Shown: positions 51,584-60,545, numbered from the stretch's first letter. The stretch is 64,000 nucleotides of DNA from JABMMZ01 sp044341025 (GCA_044341025.1 JBIISM010000007.1:57455-121454), one strand, 5' to 3'. Program-made: numbers and translations. The notes: generated from the letters alone by a model not told the origin.

Positions 51584-52189
51584 TCAATATTCTTTAACAT
51601 GAAGAAAAACCTCCTTCATAATAATATTGAGTTCTGGGAATAATACGGAGTTAAATGTTTCTTCTTCTGTGAAGATTTTTGAACCTTGATATTTACCATT
51701 ATTCAGGGTATAAACAATCAGCGTTTTGTTCTGTGTATCGACTATCCAATATTCTTTTACTGTGGCTTCTTGGTACAAATTGAATTTTGTGTTCAAGTCG
51801 TGTTGGCTATTTGAGGGTGAAAGAATTTCAACAATTAAATCGGGCGGACCTACACAACCTTGTTTGTCGAGTTTGTTTTCATCACAAACCACGCATAAAT
51901 CTGGCTGAACAACGGTTTGGTCTTTCCCATTGGTTTTAGGAAAAAGCCTTACATCAAAAGGTGCTGTAAAAACACGACAAGATTTATTTAAAAAATAATT
52001 AAACAACAACCAGCTAATATTAGCAGACACCGTTTGGTGGTTAATATTGGCTGCAGGGCTCATTTTATAGAGCTTGCCTTTTATCAACTCAACGCGTTCT
52101 TTAAACTGCCAACGCATATAATCTACAAACGAATACGATGCATTTGGATCCAACTTGGCGTAATCTGTTATAGGTTCATTTGTTTTCAT
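51584..52189 (-). CDS. Uma2 family endonuclease-like protein
   Basis: A 201-residue PD-(D/E)XK fold protein. Pattern: YMRWQFKERVELIKGKLYKM, VVQPDLCVVCDENKLD, GPPDLIVEILSPSN, and KEYWIVDTQNKTL. The Glu-x(n)-Asp...Glu-x-Leu core of the Uma2 family (VQPDL, VEILSPS) is present. Uma2 proteins are widespread, often in multiple copies; whether they are active nucleases is unclear. GH92 follows with 11 bp between, so they may share a transcript. Confidence 0.85.
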   Translation of the reverse strand: MKTNEPITDYAKLDPNASYSFVDYMRWQFKERVELIKGKLYKMSPAANINHQTVSANISWLLFNYFLNKSCRVFTAPFDVRLFPKTNGKDQTVVQPDLCVVCDENKLDKQGCVGPPDLIVEILSPSNSQHDLNTKFNLYQEATVKEYWIVDTQNKTLIVYTLNNGKYQGSKIFTEEETFNSVLFPELNIIMKEVFLHVKEY

Positions 52190-52218
52190 GAACCACGAAG
52201 TTAGAAAAAATTAATCTA

Positions 52219-52251
52219 AAAAAAAATGGCTGCGGATTAGGCAGCCATTTT
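52219..52251 (-). terminator. Intrinsic terminator of the sdh operon
   Basis: An 11-bp stem (AAAATGGCTGC with GCAGCCATTTT) and a 7-nt loop, about 20 bp after the sdhB stop, followed on the minus strand by a T-run. It may also slow transcription towards the Uma2 gene. Confidence 0.82.
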
Positions 52252-52271
52252 CAATTTAAATATTTATAATA

Positions 52272-53018
52272 TTACTCAGCGATGATGCCAGCTGAAAGAT
52301 ACTCTCTGTTCATTCTAGCGATATTGCTTAAGCTAATTTCTTTAGGACATTCAGCAGAGCAAGCACCAGTGTTTGTACAAGCACCAAAACCTTCTGCATC
52401 CATCTGATTAACCATGGCAAGAACACGTTTTCTAGCTTCTGGTTGACCTTGAGGCAATAAAGCCAATTGAGATACTTTAGCAGAAACGAACAACATAGCA
52501 CTTGCATTTTTACAAGCAGCTACACATGCACCACAACCGATACATGCTGCGCTTGAGAAAGCTTCGTCAGCCACTTCTTTACCCACTGGCAAATTGTTTG
52601 CATCTTGAGCGTTTCCGGTGTTAACACTTACAAATCCACCGGCTGACATGATACGGTCGAATGACGAACGGTCAACTGACAAATCTTTAAGCACTGGAAA
52701 AGCAGCAGCTCTCCAAGGCTCAACAACGATGATGTCACCATCTTTGAATGAACGCATATGCAATTGACAAGTTGTAACAGCATTTTTCGGACCGTGTGGT
52801 CTACCATTGATGTACATTGAGCAACTGCCGCAAATACCTTCGCGACAATCGTGGTCAAATACTACAGGCTCTTTGCCTTCGTTGATCAACTGTTCGTTCA
52901 ACACATCGAACATTTCCAAAAAGGACATATCCTCAGACACATGGTCTAATTTATAGGTTTCAAACTGCCCTTTAGCAGCATTGTTTTTTTGTCTCCAGAC
53001 TTTTAATGTAATCTTCAT
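52272..53018 (-). CDS. sdhB: Succinate dehydrogenase/fumarate reductase iron-sulfur subunit
   Basis: A 248-residue electron-transfer subunit. The [2Fe-2S] site is CREGICGSCSMYINGRPHGP with a later Cys in TTCQ; the [4Fe-4S] site is CIGCGACVAACKN; the [3Fe-4S] site uses the cysteines of CTNTGACSAECPKEI. It is the last gene of the sdhC-sdhA-(IVP)-sdhB operon, separated from sdhA by the four-helix-bundle gene and its repeats. The start codon lies 6 bp from the repeat block at 53024. Confidence 0.96.
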   Translation of the reverse strand: MKITLKVWRQKNNAAKGQFETYKLDHVSEDMSFLEMFDVLNEQLINEGKEPVVFDHDCREGICGSCSMYINGRPHGPKNAVTTCQLHMRSFKDGDIIVVEPWRAAAFPVLKDLSVDRSSFDRIMSAGGFVSVNTGNAQDANNLPVGKEVADEAFSSAACIGCGACVAACKNASAMLFVSAKVSQLALLPQGQPEARKRVLAMVNQMDAEGFGACTNTGACSAECPKEISLSNIARMNREYLSAGIIAE

Positions 53019-53023
53019 TATAA

Positions 53024-53056
53024 TAGGGGTTAGGGGCTAGGGTTTAGGGGTTAGGG
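53024..53056. repeat. TAGGGG-rich repeat, inverted copy beside the IVP gene
   Basis: TAGGGGTTAGGGGCTAGGGT followed by TTAGGGGTTAGGG. On the minus strand this encodes the last codons (TLTPKP) of the four-helix-bundle gene and runs to within 6 bp of sdhB. The block at 53478-53509 carries the opposite strand (CCCTA) on the other side, so the gene lies in an inverted-repeat frame. Confidence 0.65.
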
Positions 53057-53420
53057 TTTTTTCTTCGATTTTGTTCATTAGTGAACGTAACATTTTACTT
53101 TCTTCAGTTATTAAATTGAATAGTTTTATTAAACTTTCAGATTTTACAAATTGCAATCTCTCAGCAAGTATGATTCCTGATTCTAATTCAAATAGAGAAC
53201 CTTGAGCTATGTTGAGAAAATTCAAATACGCTTTAGCTGAATTTCTTGAATAGCCTTCTGCAATATTTAGAGATATGGAGTTTGATGCCCTTCTAATTTG
53301 GTTGGTTAAACCAAATACTTCTTCCTTCGGGAAAGCTGCACTAATTGCGTATACTTCCACAGAAATGTCAACGGCTCTTTGCCATACCAATAAATCTTTA
53401 TAAGACTTCAATTTATTCAT
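53037..53420 (-). CDS. Four-helix-bundle protein (23S rRNA intervening-sequence protein-like)
   Basis: Starting at ATG 53420 the protein has 127 residues: SYKDLLVWQRAVDISVEVYA, FPKEEVFGLTNQIRRASNSI then SLNIAEGYSRNSAKAYLNFL, LFELESGIILAERL. This is the S23/IVP family, whose members form pentamers of four-helix bundles and are related to the Avd protein of diversity-generating retroelements. Here it lies inside the sdh operon in the same direction, its 3' end formed by the TAGGGG repeat. There is no retroelement reverse transcriptase in the window. Confidence 0.85.
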   Translation of the reverse strand: MNKLKSYKDLLVWQRAVDISVEVYAISAAFPKEEVFGLTNQIRRASNSISLNIAEGYSRNSAKAYLNFLNIAQGSLFELESGIILAERLQFVKSESLIKLFNLITEESKMLRSLMNKIEEKTLTPKP

Positions 53421-53477
53421 AATATTTAGGTTTTGAATATAAAGATACGGTTTAATTTTCATTTTTACAAAATCACA

Positions 53478-53509
53478 CTAAACCCTATACGCTATACCCT
53501 ATCCCCTAA
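53478..53509. repeat. CCCTA-rich repeat between the IVP gene and sdhA
   Basis: CTAAACCCTATACGCTATAC then CCTATCCCCTAA, ending at the sdhA stop codon. Same family as 54-76 and 188-204 and complementary in type to 53024-53056. Confidence 0.65.
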
Positions 53510-55513
53510 TTACTTATAGCTACGTGCTGCAATTTTAATATTCTCGTATTTTAATTCTTCTTTGTGCAAGTTCCATTGGTTGTCTCCGGTTAATTCCCAA
53601 GCTGAAACGAAGCTGAAATTTTCATCATCTCTTAATGCTTCGCCTTCTTCGGTTTGGTATTCTTCACGGAAGTGACCGCCACAACTTTCATTTCTCTCCA
53701 AGGCATCTTTACACATCAATTCACCAAGTTCAAGGAAGTCGGCCACACGCCCGGCTTTCTCCAATTCGGTATTGAACTCATCTGCAGTTCCTGGAACAAG
53801 AACACTAGACCAAAATTCAGCACGCAAGACCTGAATATCGCTGATGGCTTTTTTCAGAGCTTCTGCATTTCTTGACATACCACATTCATTCCATATAATC
53901 TTACCTAGAATTTTGTGGAAATAATCTACAGACTTGGTTCCTTTAACATTGATTAAGTGGTCGATAACTGTTTTAACTTTATTCTCAGCTTCAACGAATG
54001 CTTCATGGTCTGTTGGAATTGCTTTTGTTCTGATATCAGTGCTTAAGTATGCACCGATGGTGTATGGCAATACGAAGTATCCGTCAGCCAAACCTTGCAT
54101 CAAAGCAGAAGCTCCAAGACGGTTGGCACCGTGGTCAGAGAAATTCGCTTCACCAATTGCATACAAACCAGGAACGGTGGTCATTAAATTGTAATCAACC
54201 CACAAACCGCCCATGGTGTAATGCACTGCAGGGTAAATTTGCATTGGTTCATTGTATGGGTTAACACCTGTAATTTGCGCATACATATCGAACAAGTTGC
54301 CATATTTCTCTTTTACAACCGCTTTACCTAAAACAATTATAGTCGCTTTGTCAGGGTTGTTTAGATTCTTTTTAGTTGCTTCGATTTTGCCATAACGCTC
54401 AATTGCAGCAGCGTAATCTAGGTAAACCGCTTGACCAGTTTTGTTAACGCCATAACCGGCATCACATCTTTCTTTAGCCGCTCTTGATGCCACGTCTCTT
54501 GGAACCAAGTTGCCAAATGCAGGGTATCTTCTTTCTAAGTAGTAGTCTCTATTTTCTTCAGCAATATCATTCGGTTTTAATTGTCCTGCTCTTACAGCCT
54601 CTGCATCTTCTTTGCGCGCTGGTACCCAAATACGTCCGTCGTTTCTTAGAGACTCAGACATCAAGGTTAACTTTGATTGGTGATCGCCAGAAACTGGAAT
54701 ACAAGTTGGGTGAATTTGAGTAAAGCAAGGATTGCCAAAGAATGCACCTTTTTTGTGTGCTTTCCATGTAGCAGACACATTGCTTCCCATTGCGTTGGTT
54801 GATAAGTAGAAAACGTTTCCGTAGCCACCCGAAGCCAAAACTACAGCGTGACCGAAATGTCTTTCCAATTTACCACTTACCAAATCGCGGGCTATAATGC
54901 CTCTGGCTTTTCCATCAATGGTAACAACATCCATCATTTCGTGGCGGGTATGCATGGTAACATTACCCATACCAACTTGTCTTTGAAGAGCACTGTATGC
55001 ACCTAATAATAACTGTTGACCAGTTTGTCCGGCGGCATAGAAAGTTCTTTGCACTTGGGTACCACCAAATGAACGGTTGCTTAATAATCCGCCGTATTCA
55101 CGGGCAAAAGGAACACCTTGCGCCACACATTGGTCGATGATGCTGCTGCTCACTTCAGCCAAACGGTGAACATTGCCTTCACGGGCACGGTAGTCGCCAC
55201 CTTTGATGGTATCGTAAAATAAACGGAAAACACTGTCACCGTCGTTTTGATAATTTTTAGCTGCATTGATACCTCCTTGAGCTGCAATTGAGTGCGCACG
55301 TCTTGGAGAATCTTGGAAGCAGAAAGCTTTCACTTTGTAACCCATTTCAGCCAAAGTAGCTGCCGCAGAAGCACCGGCCAAACCAGTACCTACAACAATG
55401 ATCTCAATACTTCTTTTGTTTGCAGGGTTAACCAGCGCAACACTGGATTTATATTTGGTCCATTTTTGGTCTATTGGACCCTCAGGGATTTTTGAATCTA
55501 AAATATTTGACAT
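53510..55513 (-). CDS. sdhA: Succinate dehydrogenase/fumarate reductase flavoprotein subunit
   Basis: A 667-residue FAD subunit. FAD-binding start: IEIIVVGTGLAGASAAATLA; the covalent FAD histidine region is RRAHSIAAQGGINAAKNYQN; substrate-site residues fall in TQIHPTCIPVSGDH and in RRYPAFGNLVPRDVASRA; the second FAD part is AIGEANFSDHGANRLGASAL. Length matches the Bacteroidota b558-type enzyme. It follows sdhC by 21 bp. In this group the enzyme can work in either direction. Confidence 0.97.
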   Translation of the reverse strand: MSNILDSKIPEGPIDQKWTKYKSSVALVNPANKRSIEIIVVGTGLAGASAAATLAEMGYKVKAFCFQDSPRRAHSIAAQGGINAAKNYQNDGDSVFRLFYDTIKGGDYRAREGNVHRLAEVSSSIIDQCVAQGVPFAREYGGLLSNRSFGGTQVQRTFYAAGQTGQQLLLGAYSALQRQVGMGNVTMHTRHEMMDVVTIDGKARGIIARDLVSGKLERHFGHAVVLASGGYGNVFYLSTNAMGSNVSATWKAHKKGAFFGNPCFTQIHPTCIPVSGDHQSKLTLMSESLRNDGRIWVPARKEDAEAVRAGQLKPNDIAEENRDYYLERRYPAFGNLVPRDVASRAAKERCDAGYGVNKTGQAVYLDYAAAIERYGKIEATKKNLNNPDKATIIVLGKAVVKEKYGNLFDMYAQITGVNPYNEPMQIYPAVHYTMGGLWVDYNLMTTVPGLYAIGEANFSDHGANRLGASALMQGLADGYFVLPYTIGAYLSTDIRTKAIPTDHEAFVEAENKVKTVIDHLINVKGTKSVDYFHKILGKIIWNECGMSRNAEALKKAISDIQVLRAEFWSSVLVPGTADEFNTELEKAGRVADFLELGELMCKDALERNESCGGHFREEYQTEEGEALRDDENFSFVSAWELTGDNQWNLHKEELKYENIKIAARSYK

Positions 55514-55534
55514 ATAAAAAATCTTTAGCTTAGG

Positions 55535-56305
55535 TTATTGGTTAATGAAAAAATACACCGGCATTGCGGCAAATAGAATTGGAATGATGATACCGAATAC
55601 CCACACACCAATGAAGTTGATTAGACCATTGTATTTTTTGTGGTTGAATCCTAAAGTTTGGAAAGCACTTTTAAAACCGTGCACCAAGTGAAAAGAGATA
55701 GATGCCATGGCAAGAACGTACAACAAAACAATCCACCATTCTCTAAAAGCAACGGCAACTTCTTGGTATAAATCTTTAACGATGGTAATTTCAACATTGC
55801 TTTCAGTGAATTGAATCTTTTTGGAATCAATAGCATCTGTTGGCATGGCAGAAACTTCTAAAGTATTAAGGTCTTGTGAATATTGAACATAAGGCACCTC
55901 ACCGAATTTGTATTCCGCCCAAAAATCAGCCATGTGGAACACAATAAAGGCAAGGATAATGGTTCCAAGAACACCCATCCATCTGCTGTTCCATGAGCTG
56001 TTTGCTTTGCCATCAATTACAGCGTAATTAACTGGACGTGCTTTGCGGTTGGTATTTACCAAATACAAACCCCAGAAGGCGTGAAACAAAATGGTGGCAT
56101 ATAATCCATAAGAAGTAAACTTAATAATTGGATTGCTGGTCATAAACACTGCATAGGTATTGAAAGCAAGACCATGGTCGTGCTTAAACAACTGCATATT
56201 GCCTATTAAGTGGACCAATAGGAATGCACAAAGGAAAAAGCCCGTTAAGGCCATCAGTAGCTTTCTACCGATACTTGATTTTAGAAAATTTGTTAGCCAA
56301 TTCAT
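55535..56305 (-). CDS. sdhC: Succinate dehydrogenase cytochrome b558 subunit
   Basis: A 256-residue membrane subunit with five hydrophobic helices (KLLMALTGFFLCAFLLVHLI, YGLYATILFHAFWGLYLV, MGVLGTIILAFIVFHMADFW, WWIVLLYVLAMASISFHLVH, FIGVWVFGIIIPILFAAMPV). Histidines in LVHLIGN, FHAFWG, FHMADF and FHLVHG are candidates for the two haem b ligands. First gene of the operon. Confidence 0.94.
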   Translation of the reverse strand: MNWLTNFLKSSIGRKLLMALTGFFLCAFLLVHLIGNMQLFKHDHGLAFNTYAVFMTSNPIIKFTSYGLYATILFHAFWGLYLVNTNRKARPVNYAVIDGKANSSWNSRWMGVLGTIILAFIVFHMADFWAEYKFGEVPYVQYSQDLNTLEVSAMPTDAIDSKKIQFTESNVEITIVKDLYQEVAVAFREWWIVLLYVLAMASISFHLVHGFKSAFQTLGFNHKKYNGLINFIGVWVFGIIIPILFAAMPVYFFINQ

Positions 56306-56740
56306 GTATTACTTGTTATTTCGATTATTTAATGGTTTTCCATTCAAAGTTTTAAATTTTGAATTCGCCGCAAATTTATCCTTTTATTTGACAAAAGTAA
56401 AAATTTGGACTTATTTAAATTCATTATAAGTAACAAAGGAATTTTGAACTTGTTTTGGCCTTTTTATAATTAGGTAAACCATATGCTTTAACGACATGCC
56501 CGCCACGAAGACCGCCGTGCAGTTTCACCCCGCACTGTGTTTGTAACAAAGTGAAAAACTCTAGTACGGGGCTCTTGAATTACTTATATAGAATTCGTTG
56601 GGCAACCCGATAGTAGAGTTTCGCAGAGCCGAAACACACTATGGGTTAAAAGAAAAGGCGCCATTATAATGAGAGTGAGAATGAGAATGAATGCGGTAAT
56701 TCCGTATACCTATGATCATAAAAATCAAGAGCTCTCCCAC

Positions 56741-56786
56741 CTATACCCTATCCCGAAAGCTTTCGGGAGCTAACCCCTAACCCCTT
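56741..56786. repeat. CCCTA-rich repeat around an 18-bp palindrome
   Basis: CTATACCCTA, then the perfect palindrome TCCCGAAAGCTTTCGGGA (56751-56768), then GCTAACCCCTAACCCC. Member of the same dispersed repeat family as 188-204 and 53478-53509. Confidence 0.6.
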
Positions 56787-56818
56787 GCATAGCACTTGCT
56801 TCTTGCTCCCCTACTCCC

Positions 56819-56826
56819 TACCTTTG
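56819..56826 (+). promoter_or_regulatory. Promoter -7 element for the glycosyltransferase (TACCTTTG)
   Basis: A TAnnTTTG match. If transcription starts 6-8 bp later, translation must begin at or after the TTG at 56832, not at the TTG at 56796. Confidence 0.5.
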
Positions 56827-56831
56827 CATCC

Positions 56832-57959
56832 TTGTCTGAAAACACACCCATAAAAATCTGCCATCTTAGTTCGGTGCATTTTGCCTTAGATACCAGAATC
56901 TTTTACAGGATGTGTAGATTTTTAAGTCAAACGTACGCGGTTACCTTAATTGCGGTGCATGAGAAAGACGAAGTTAAAGACAATGTCCATATAATTCCAT
57001 TTAAGCGCTACCATAACCGCAAGTTCAGAATTCTATTCGGCTGGTTGTTTATGTTTTTTAAAGCGATAAAAGTTAAAGCTCGAATTTACCATTTGCACGA
57101 CCCAGAATTAATTCCATGCGGCATTTTATTAAGAATCCTTGGCAAAAAAGTTATCTTAGACATCCACGAAAACATTGCAGAAGACTTATTTGACAAACCC
57201 TGGATTAAACGACAAAAACTGGTATTTAATCTTTTTGCATTTTTTGAAAAAATTGCGTGTAAGGTTTTTTATATTATTTTGGCTGAGCGCTCTTACGAAA
57301 AAAGGTATTTGGACAAATGCAAACACATTTCAACTGTTCAAAATTTCTGCGACACCAATTTCTTTGAGCCATTTGAAAAAGTTGAGTTCAAAGACTCTTT
57401 GAATCTTTTTTACATTGGCATCATCCTAGAGAACAGAGGCATTTTACAAATACTGGAAGCAATAAACCTATTAAATAACGAAGGAATCCGGGCAGATTTT
57501 CATTGCGTCGGTGAATTGTATTCAGACTTGGATAAAAAAATCAAAGCCCTAGAATATTATAAAGAAATTGAAAATCAAATCCATTTTTATGGACGTATGC
57601 CCTTGGAAGAAGGTTATAAGATGGCAAAAAATATGGATATTGGATTATGTCTGATTTGGCCAATGAAGAATTCAATAGAAAGTTACCCTACAAAATTGTT
57701 TGAATATATGCGTTGTGGATTGCCAATTATTACCTCAAATTTTCCGCTTTATAGAGAAGTTATTGAAGAAAATAATTGCGGGGTTTGCATCGACCCATTA
57801 AATGCACAGGAATTGAAAAAAGAGCTAATTGCTATGCACATGGCTGTCGAAAAAAGTGAACTATTGGCTAAAAACGGCAAAAAAACCGTTTTTGAGAAAT
57901 ATGATTGGAAAAGCCAAACGCCAATACTATCAAAGGTTTACGATGTCCTTTCAAGGTAA
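56832..57959 (+). CDS. Family 4-type glycosyltransferase
   Basis: About 375 residues. The N-terminal domain starts PIKICHLSSVHFALDTRIFY, typical for GT4-like enzymes, and contains IYHLHDPELIPCGILL and KVILDIHENIAED. The C-terminal domain holds LFYIGIILENRGILQILEAI, IHFYGRMPLEEGYKMAKNMD, and the donor-binding E-x7-E-type segment SYPTKLFEYMRCGLPIITSN. There is no ATG near the front; TTG at 56832 is the likely start given the promoter at 56819. The donor and acceptor are unknown; polysaccharide or glycolipid synthesis is likely. No other sugar genes nearby. Confidence 0.82.
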   Translation: MSENTPIKICHLSSVHFALDTRIFYRMCRFLSQTYAVTLIAVHEKDEVKDNVHIIPFKRYHNRKFRILFGWLFMFFKAIKVKARIYHLHDPELIPCGILLRILGKKVILDIHENIAEDLFDKPWIKRQKLVFNLFAFFEKIACKVFYIILAERSYEKRYLDKCKHISTVQNFCDTNFFEPFEKVEFKDSLNLFYIGIILENRGILQILEAINLLNNEGIRADFHCVGELYSDLDKKIKALEYYKEIENQIHFYGRMPLEEGYKMAKNMDIGLCLIWPMKNSIESYPTKLFEYMRCGLPIITSNFPLYREVIEENNCGVCIDPLNAQELKKELIAMHMAVEKSELLAKNGKKTVFEKYDWKSQTPILSKVYDVLSR

Positions 57960-57982
57960 TTACAATAAAAATTCAAAAGGTG

Positions 57983-58014
57983 TTTGGTATTTCGAATATG
58001 ATTATCTAATTTTG
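57983..58014 (+). promoter_or_regulatory. Promoter of the rplM-rpsI-rpsB-tsf operon
   Basis: TTTG at 57983-57986 and TAATTTTG at 58007-58014, 20 bp apart: a textbook Bacteroidota -33/-7 promoter. It lies 32 bp before the rplM GTG. Confidence 0.75.
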
Positions 58015-58045
58015 CCGTCCCAAATTTTTATCAACACCCAAAGTC

Positions 58046-58492
58046 GTGGATTCAATTAGTTATAAAACCATTTACGCCAACAAAACAAGCATAAACAAAA
58101 AATTTTATGTAGTTGACGCGAGCGAAAAAGTATTAGGCCGTTTGGCTTCTCAAATCGCTTCTGCTTTAATCGGCAAAAATAAGACAGATTACACCCCTCA
58201 TTCTGACAATGGCGATTGCGTTATTGTGTTGAATGCTGGAAAAGTAAAATTATCTGGAACCAAACTGAACTCAAAAGAGTACATCACTTATTCTGGCTAC
58301 CCAGGTGGTCAGAAAAGAATCTCTGCTTCAGATTTGGTAAACAAAAGACCAATTGCTCTAATCGAGGAAGCGGTAAAAGGCATGTTGCCAAAAAACAAGC
58401 TAGGTGCTGAAATGTATAGAAGTCTGTTCGTATACGACAGTGATCAACATCCTCACCATGCTCAACAACCAACCGAATTAAAGATAAAATAA
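58046..58492 (+). CDS. rplM: 50S ribosomal protein L13
   Basis: 148 residues, start GTG at 58046. DSISYKTIYANKTSINKKFY at the front is the usual Bacteroidota start, followed by VVDASEKVLGRLASQIASAL, DCVIVLNAGKVKLSG, AVKGMLPKNKLGAEMYRSLF and YDSDQHPHHAQQP. First gene of a translation operon. Confidence 0.97.
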   Translation: MDSISYKTIYANKTSINKKFYVVDASEKVLGRLASQIASALIGKNKTDYTPHSDNGDCVIVLNAGKVKLSGTKLNSKEYITYSGYPGGQKRISASDLVNKRPIALIEEAVKGMLPKNKLGAEMYRSLFVYDSDQHPHHAQQPTELKIK

Positions 58493-58508
58493 TCCATACA
58501 GATCATTC

Positions 58509-58895
58509 ATGGAAGTATCAAACACATCAGGAAGAAGAAAAACAGCTGTTGCCCGCATTTATGTAAAAGCCGGCAATGGTGATATTCTTATCAACAACAA
58601 ACCATACGACCAATATTTTACAACATTGGTTAATCAGTTTAAAGTGGTTCAACCATTACAAGTAACTGACAATATTGGAAAGTTAGACATCAAAATAAAT
58701 GTTGATGGCGGCGGCGTAACAGGACAAGCAGAAGCTATCCGATTGGCTATTTCTAAATCACTTTGTGAATTGAACGTAGAAAACCGTATTGCTCTAAAAC
58801 CACTAGGTTTATTAACTAGAGATGACAGAATGGTTGAAAGAAAAAAACCTGGTCAAAAGAAAGCAAGAAAAAGATTTCAATTCAGCAAACGCTAA
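58509..58895 (+). CDS. rpsI: 30S ribosomal protein S9
   Basis: 128 residues with the S9 signatures: SGRRKTAVARIYVKAGNGDI at the front, GGGVTGQAEAIRLAISKSLC in the middle, and the basic tail LLTRDDRMVERKKPGQKKAR then KRFQFSKR that reaches the P-site tRNA. 16 bp after rplM. Confidence 0.98.
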   Translation: MEVSNTSGRRKTAVARIYVKAGNGDILINNKPYDQYFTTLVNQFKVVQPLQVTDNIGKLDIKINVDGGGVTGQAEAIRLAISKSLCELNVENRIALKPLGLLTRDDRMVERKKPGQKKARKRFQFSKR

Positions 58896-58907
58896 TACTA
58901 TATTCAA

Positions 58908-59660
58908 ATGTCTTCAGTATCACAAGAACAATTATTGGAAGCAGGTTGTCATTTTGGCCACCTTACCCGCAAATGGAATCCAAAGATGGCTCCTTACATT
59001 TTCATGGAGCAAGATGGAATTCACATCATAGACCTTAACAAAACCTCGTTAAAATTGGATGAAGCTGCTTCAGCCGTTAGAAACATGGTTAAGTCTGGTC
59101 GCAAAATTTTATTTGTAGCCACCAAAAAACAAGCAAAAGAAATCATCAAAGAAGCTGCTGCTCAAACCAACATGCCTTTCGCTTGCGAAAGATGGTTGGG
59201 TGGTATGTTAACCAATTTTGCTACCGTACGTAAATCTATCAAAAAAATGCAGACCATTGACAAGATGGCTGTAGATGGCACGTATGCAAACATCAACAAA
59301 AAAGAAAAATTGATGCTAGAGCGCGAAAAAGCTAAATTAGCTAAAGTGCTTGGTGGTATCGCTGATATGTCTCGCCTTCCTTCTGCTCTATTTATCGTTG
59401 ACGTTAAAAGAGAACACTTGGCTGTAGCTGAGGCTATCAAATTAAATATCCCTACCATTGCTATGGTGGATACCAATAGTGATCCTACTAACATCGATTT
59501 TGCTATCCCTAGCAACGATGACTCTTCTAAATCTATCAAATTAATTGTTGATGTAATTGTAAGAGCAATCGAAGAAGGACAATTAGACCGTAAAAAAGAA
59601 AAAGATTCAGCTGAAATAGAGAAATCTAAAGCAGAAAAAGAAGCAACAGCTGAGGCTTAA
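58908..59660 (+). CDS. rpsB: 30S ribosomal protein S2
   Basis: 250 residues. AGCHFGHLTRKWNPKMAPYI, VATKKQAKEIIKEAAAQTNM, RWLGGMLTNFATVRKSIKKM, PSALFIVDVKREHLAVAEAI and VDTNSDPTNIDFAIPSNDDS are family hallmarks. A charged tail extends at the C-terminus. 12 bp after rpsI. Confidence 0.98.
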   Translation: MSSVSQEQLLEAGCHFGHLTRKWNPKMAPYIFMEQDGIHIIDLNKTSLKLDEAASAVRNMVKSGRKILFVATKKQAKEIIKEAAAQTNMPFACERWLGGMLTNFATVRKSIKKMQTIDKMAVDGTYANINKKEKLMLEREKAKLAKVLGGIADMSRLPSALFIVDVKREHLAVAEAIKLNIPTIAMVDTNSDPTNIDFAIPSNDDSSKSIKLIVDVIVRAIEEGQLDRKKEKDSAEIEKSKAEKEATAEA

Positions 59661-59681
59661 TCAATTTTCAAAACATTTAAC

Positions 59682-60527
59682 ATGAGTAGTATGTCAACAA
59701 TTAGTGCAGCAGATGTAAATAAATTGCGCCAAATGACCGGTGCTGGTATGATGGACTGTAAAAAAGCCCTAATAGAAAGCAATGGTGATTTCGATGCAGC
59801 TATCGATAACCTTAGAAAAAAAGGACAAAAAATCTCCTTAAACAGAGCAGATAGAGCAGCTCAAGAAGGTGCTGTGATCGCTCTTACTTCTGAAGACCGT
59901 AAAACAGGTATAGTGGTTGAATTGAATTGCGAAACTGACTTCGTTGCCAAAAACGAAGACTTCGTAAAATTAGCATATGAAATCGCTAACCTAGCCCTAA
60001 CCAACAAACCAGCTGATGCCGATGCTTTAAAAGCATTATCAATCGGTTCTCTTACTTTTGAGCAACGCTTAATGGATGAGATGGGTAAAACAGGTGAGAA
60101 AATGGACGTTTCTAAATACGCTATCATCAATGGTGAAAACGTAATCGCCTACATACACGCCGGAAACAAAATGGGTGTATTGGTAGAAATGAACAACGCG
60201 CCTTCTGAAGCCAATACGAATGCAGGTAAAGACACAGCCATGCAAATCGCTGCTATGAATCCACTTGCTTTGAATGAGGCTCAAGTTCCAGCTGAAACCA
60301 TCGCGAGAGAAATTGAAGTTGGTAAAGAACAAGCAATCGCTGAAGGCAAACCAGCTGAAATGGCTGAGAAAATTGCACAAGGCAGATTGAATAAATTCTA
60401 CAAAGAATACACACTTTTAAACCAAGAGTTTGTAAAAGACAGCAGCAAAAGCATTGCAAAAATGTTGGCTGATACTGAAGCTGGACTAACAGTTGTTAGC
60501 TTCAAACGTATCGCTCTTGGTGCTTAA
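59682..60527 (+). CDS. tsf: Elongation factor Ts
   Basis: 281 residues; exchanges guanine nucleotides on EF-Tu. The front SAADVNKLRQMTGAGMMDCK then KALIESNGDFDAAIDNLRKK is conserved, as are VELNCETDFVAKNEDFVKLA and the C-terminal dimerisation-type part (ALNEAQVPAETIAREIEVGK, LLNQEFVKDSSKSIAKML). A start at the second ATG (59691) is also possible. Last gene of the operon before a strong terminator. Confidence 0.97.
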   Translation: MSSMSTISAADVNKLRQMTGAGMMDCKKALIESNGDFDAAIDNLRKKGQKISLNRADRAAQEGAVIALTSEDRKTGIVVELNCETDFVAKNEDFVKLAYEIANLALTNKPADADALKALSIGSLTFEQRLMDEMGKTGEKMDVSKYAIINGENVIAYIHAGNKMGVLVEMNNAPSEANTNAGKDTAMQIAAMNPLALNEAQVPAETIAREIEVGKEQAIAEGKPAEMAEKIAQGRLNKFYKEYTLLNQEFVKDSSKSIAKMLADTEAGLTVVSFKRIALGA

Positions 60528-60545
60528 TTAAAGCTAACAATATTT

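Larger units (their letters stand above)
56306..56831. other. Intergenic region with a GC-richer segment and repeats
   Basis: About 525 bp between two divergently oriented genes. 56480-56640 is richer in G and C than its surroundings (for example CATGCCCGCCACGAAGACCG) but shows no coding frame; it may be a decayed repeat or structured RNA. 56741-56786 is a repeat block (listed separately), and the glycosyltransferase promoter is at the right edge. Confidence 0.45.

Noticed and set aside
53024..53056. Telomere-like TTAGGG repeats
   Set aside because: The block is short, irregular, inside an operon, and has inverted relatives elsewhere in the window; bacterial chromosome context rules out a telomere.
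53037..53420. Diversity-generating retroelement (Avd-like protein)
   Set aside because: The four-helix-bundle family is shared with Avd, but there is no reverse transcriptase, template repeat or variable repeat in the window.
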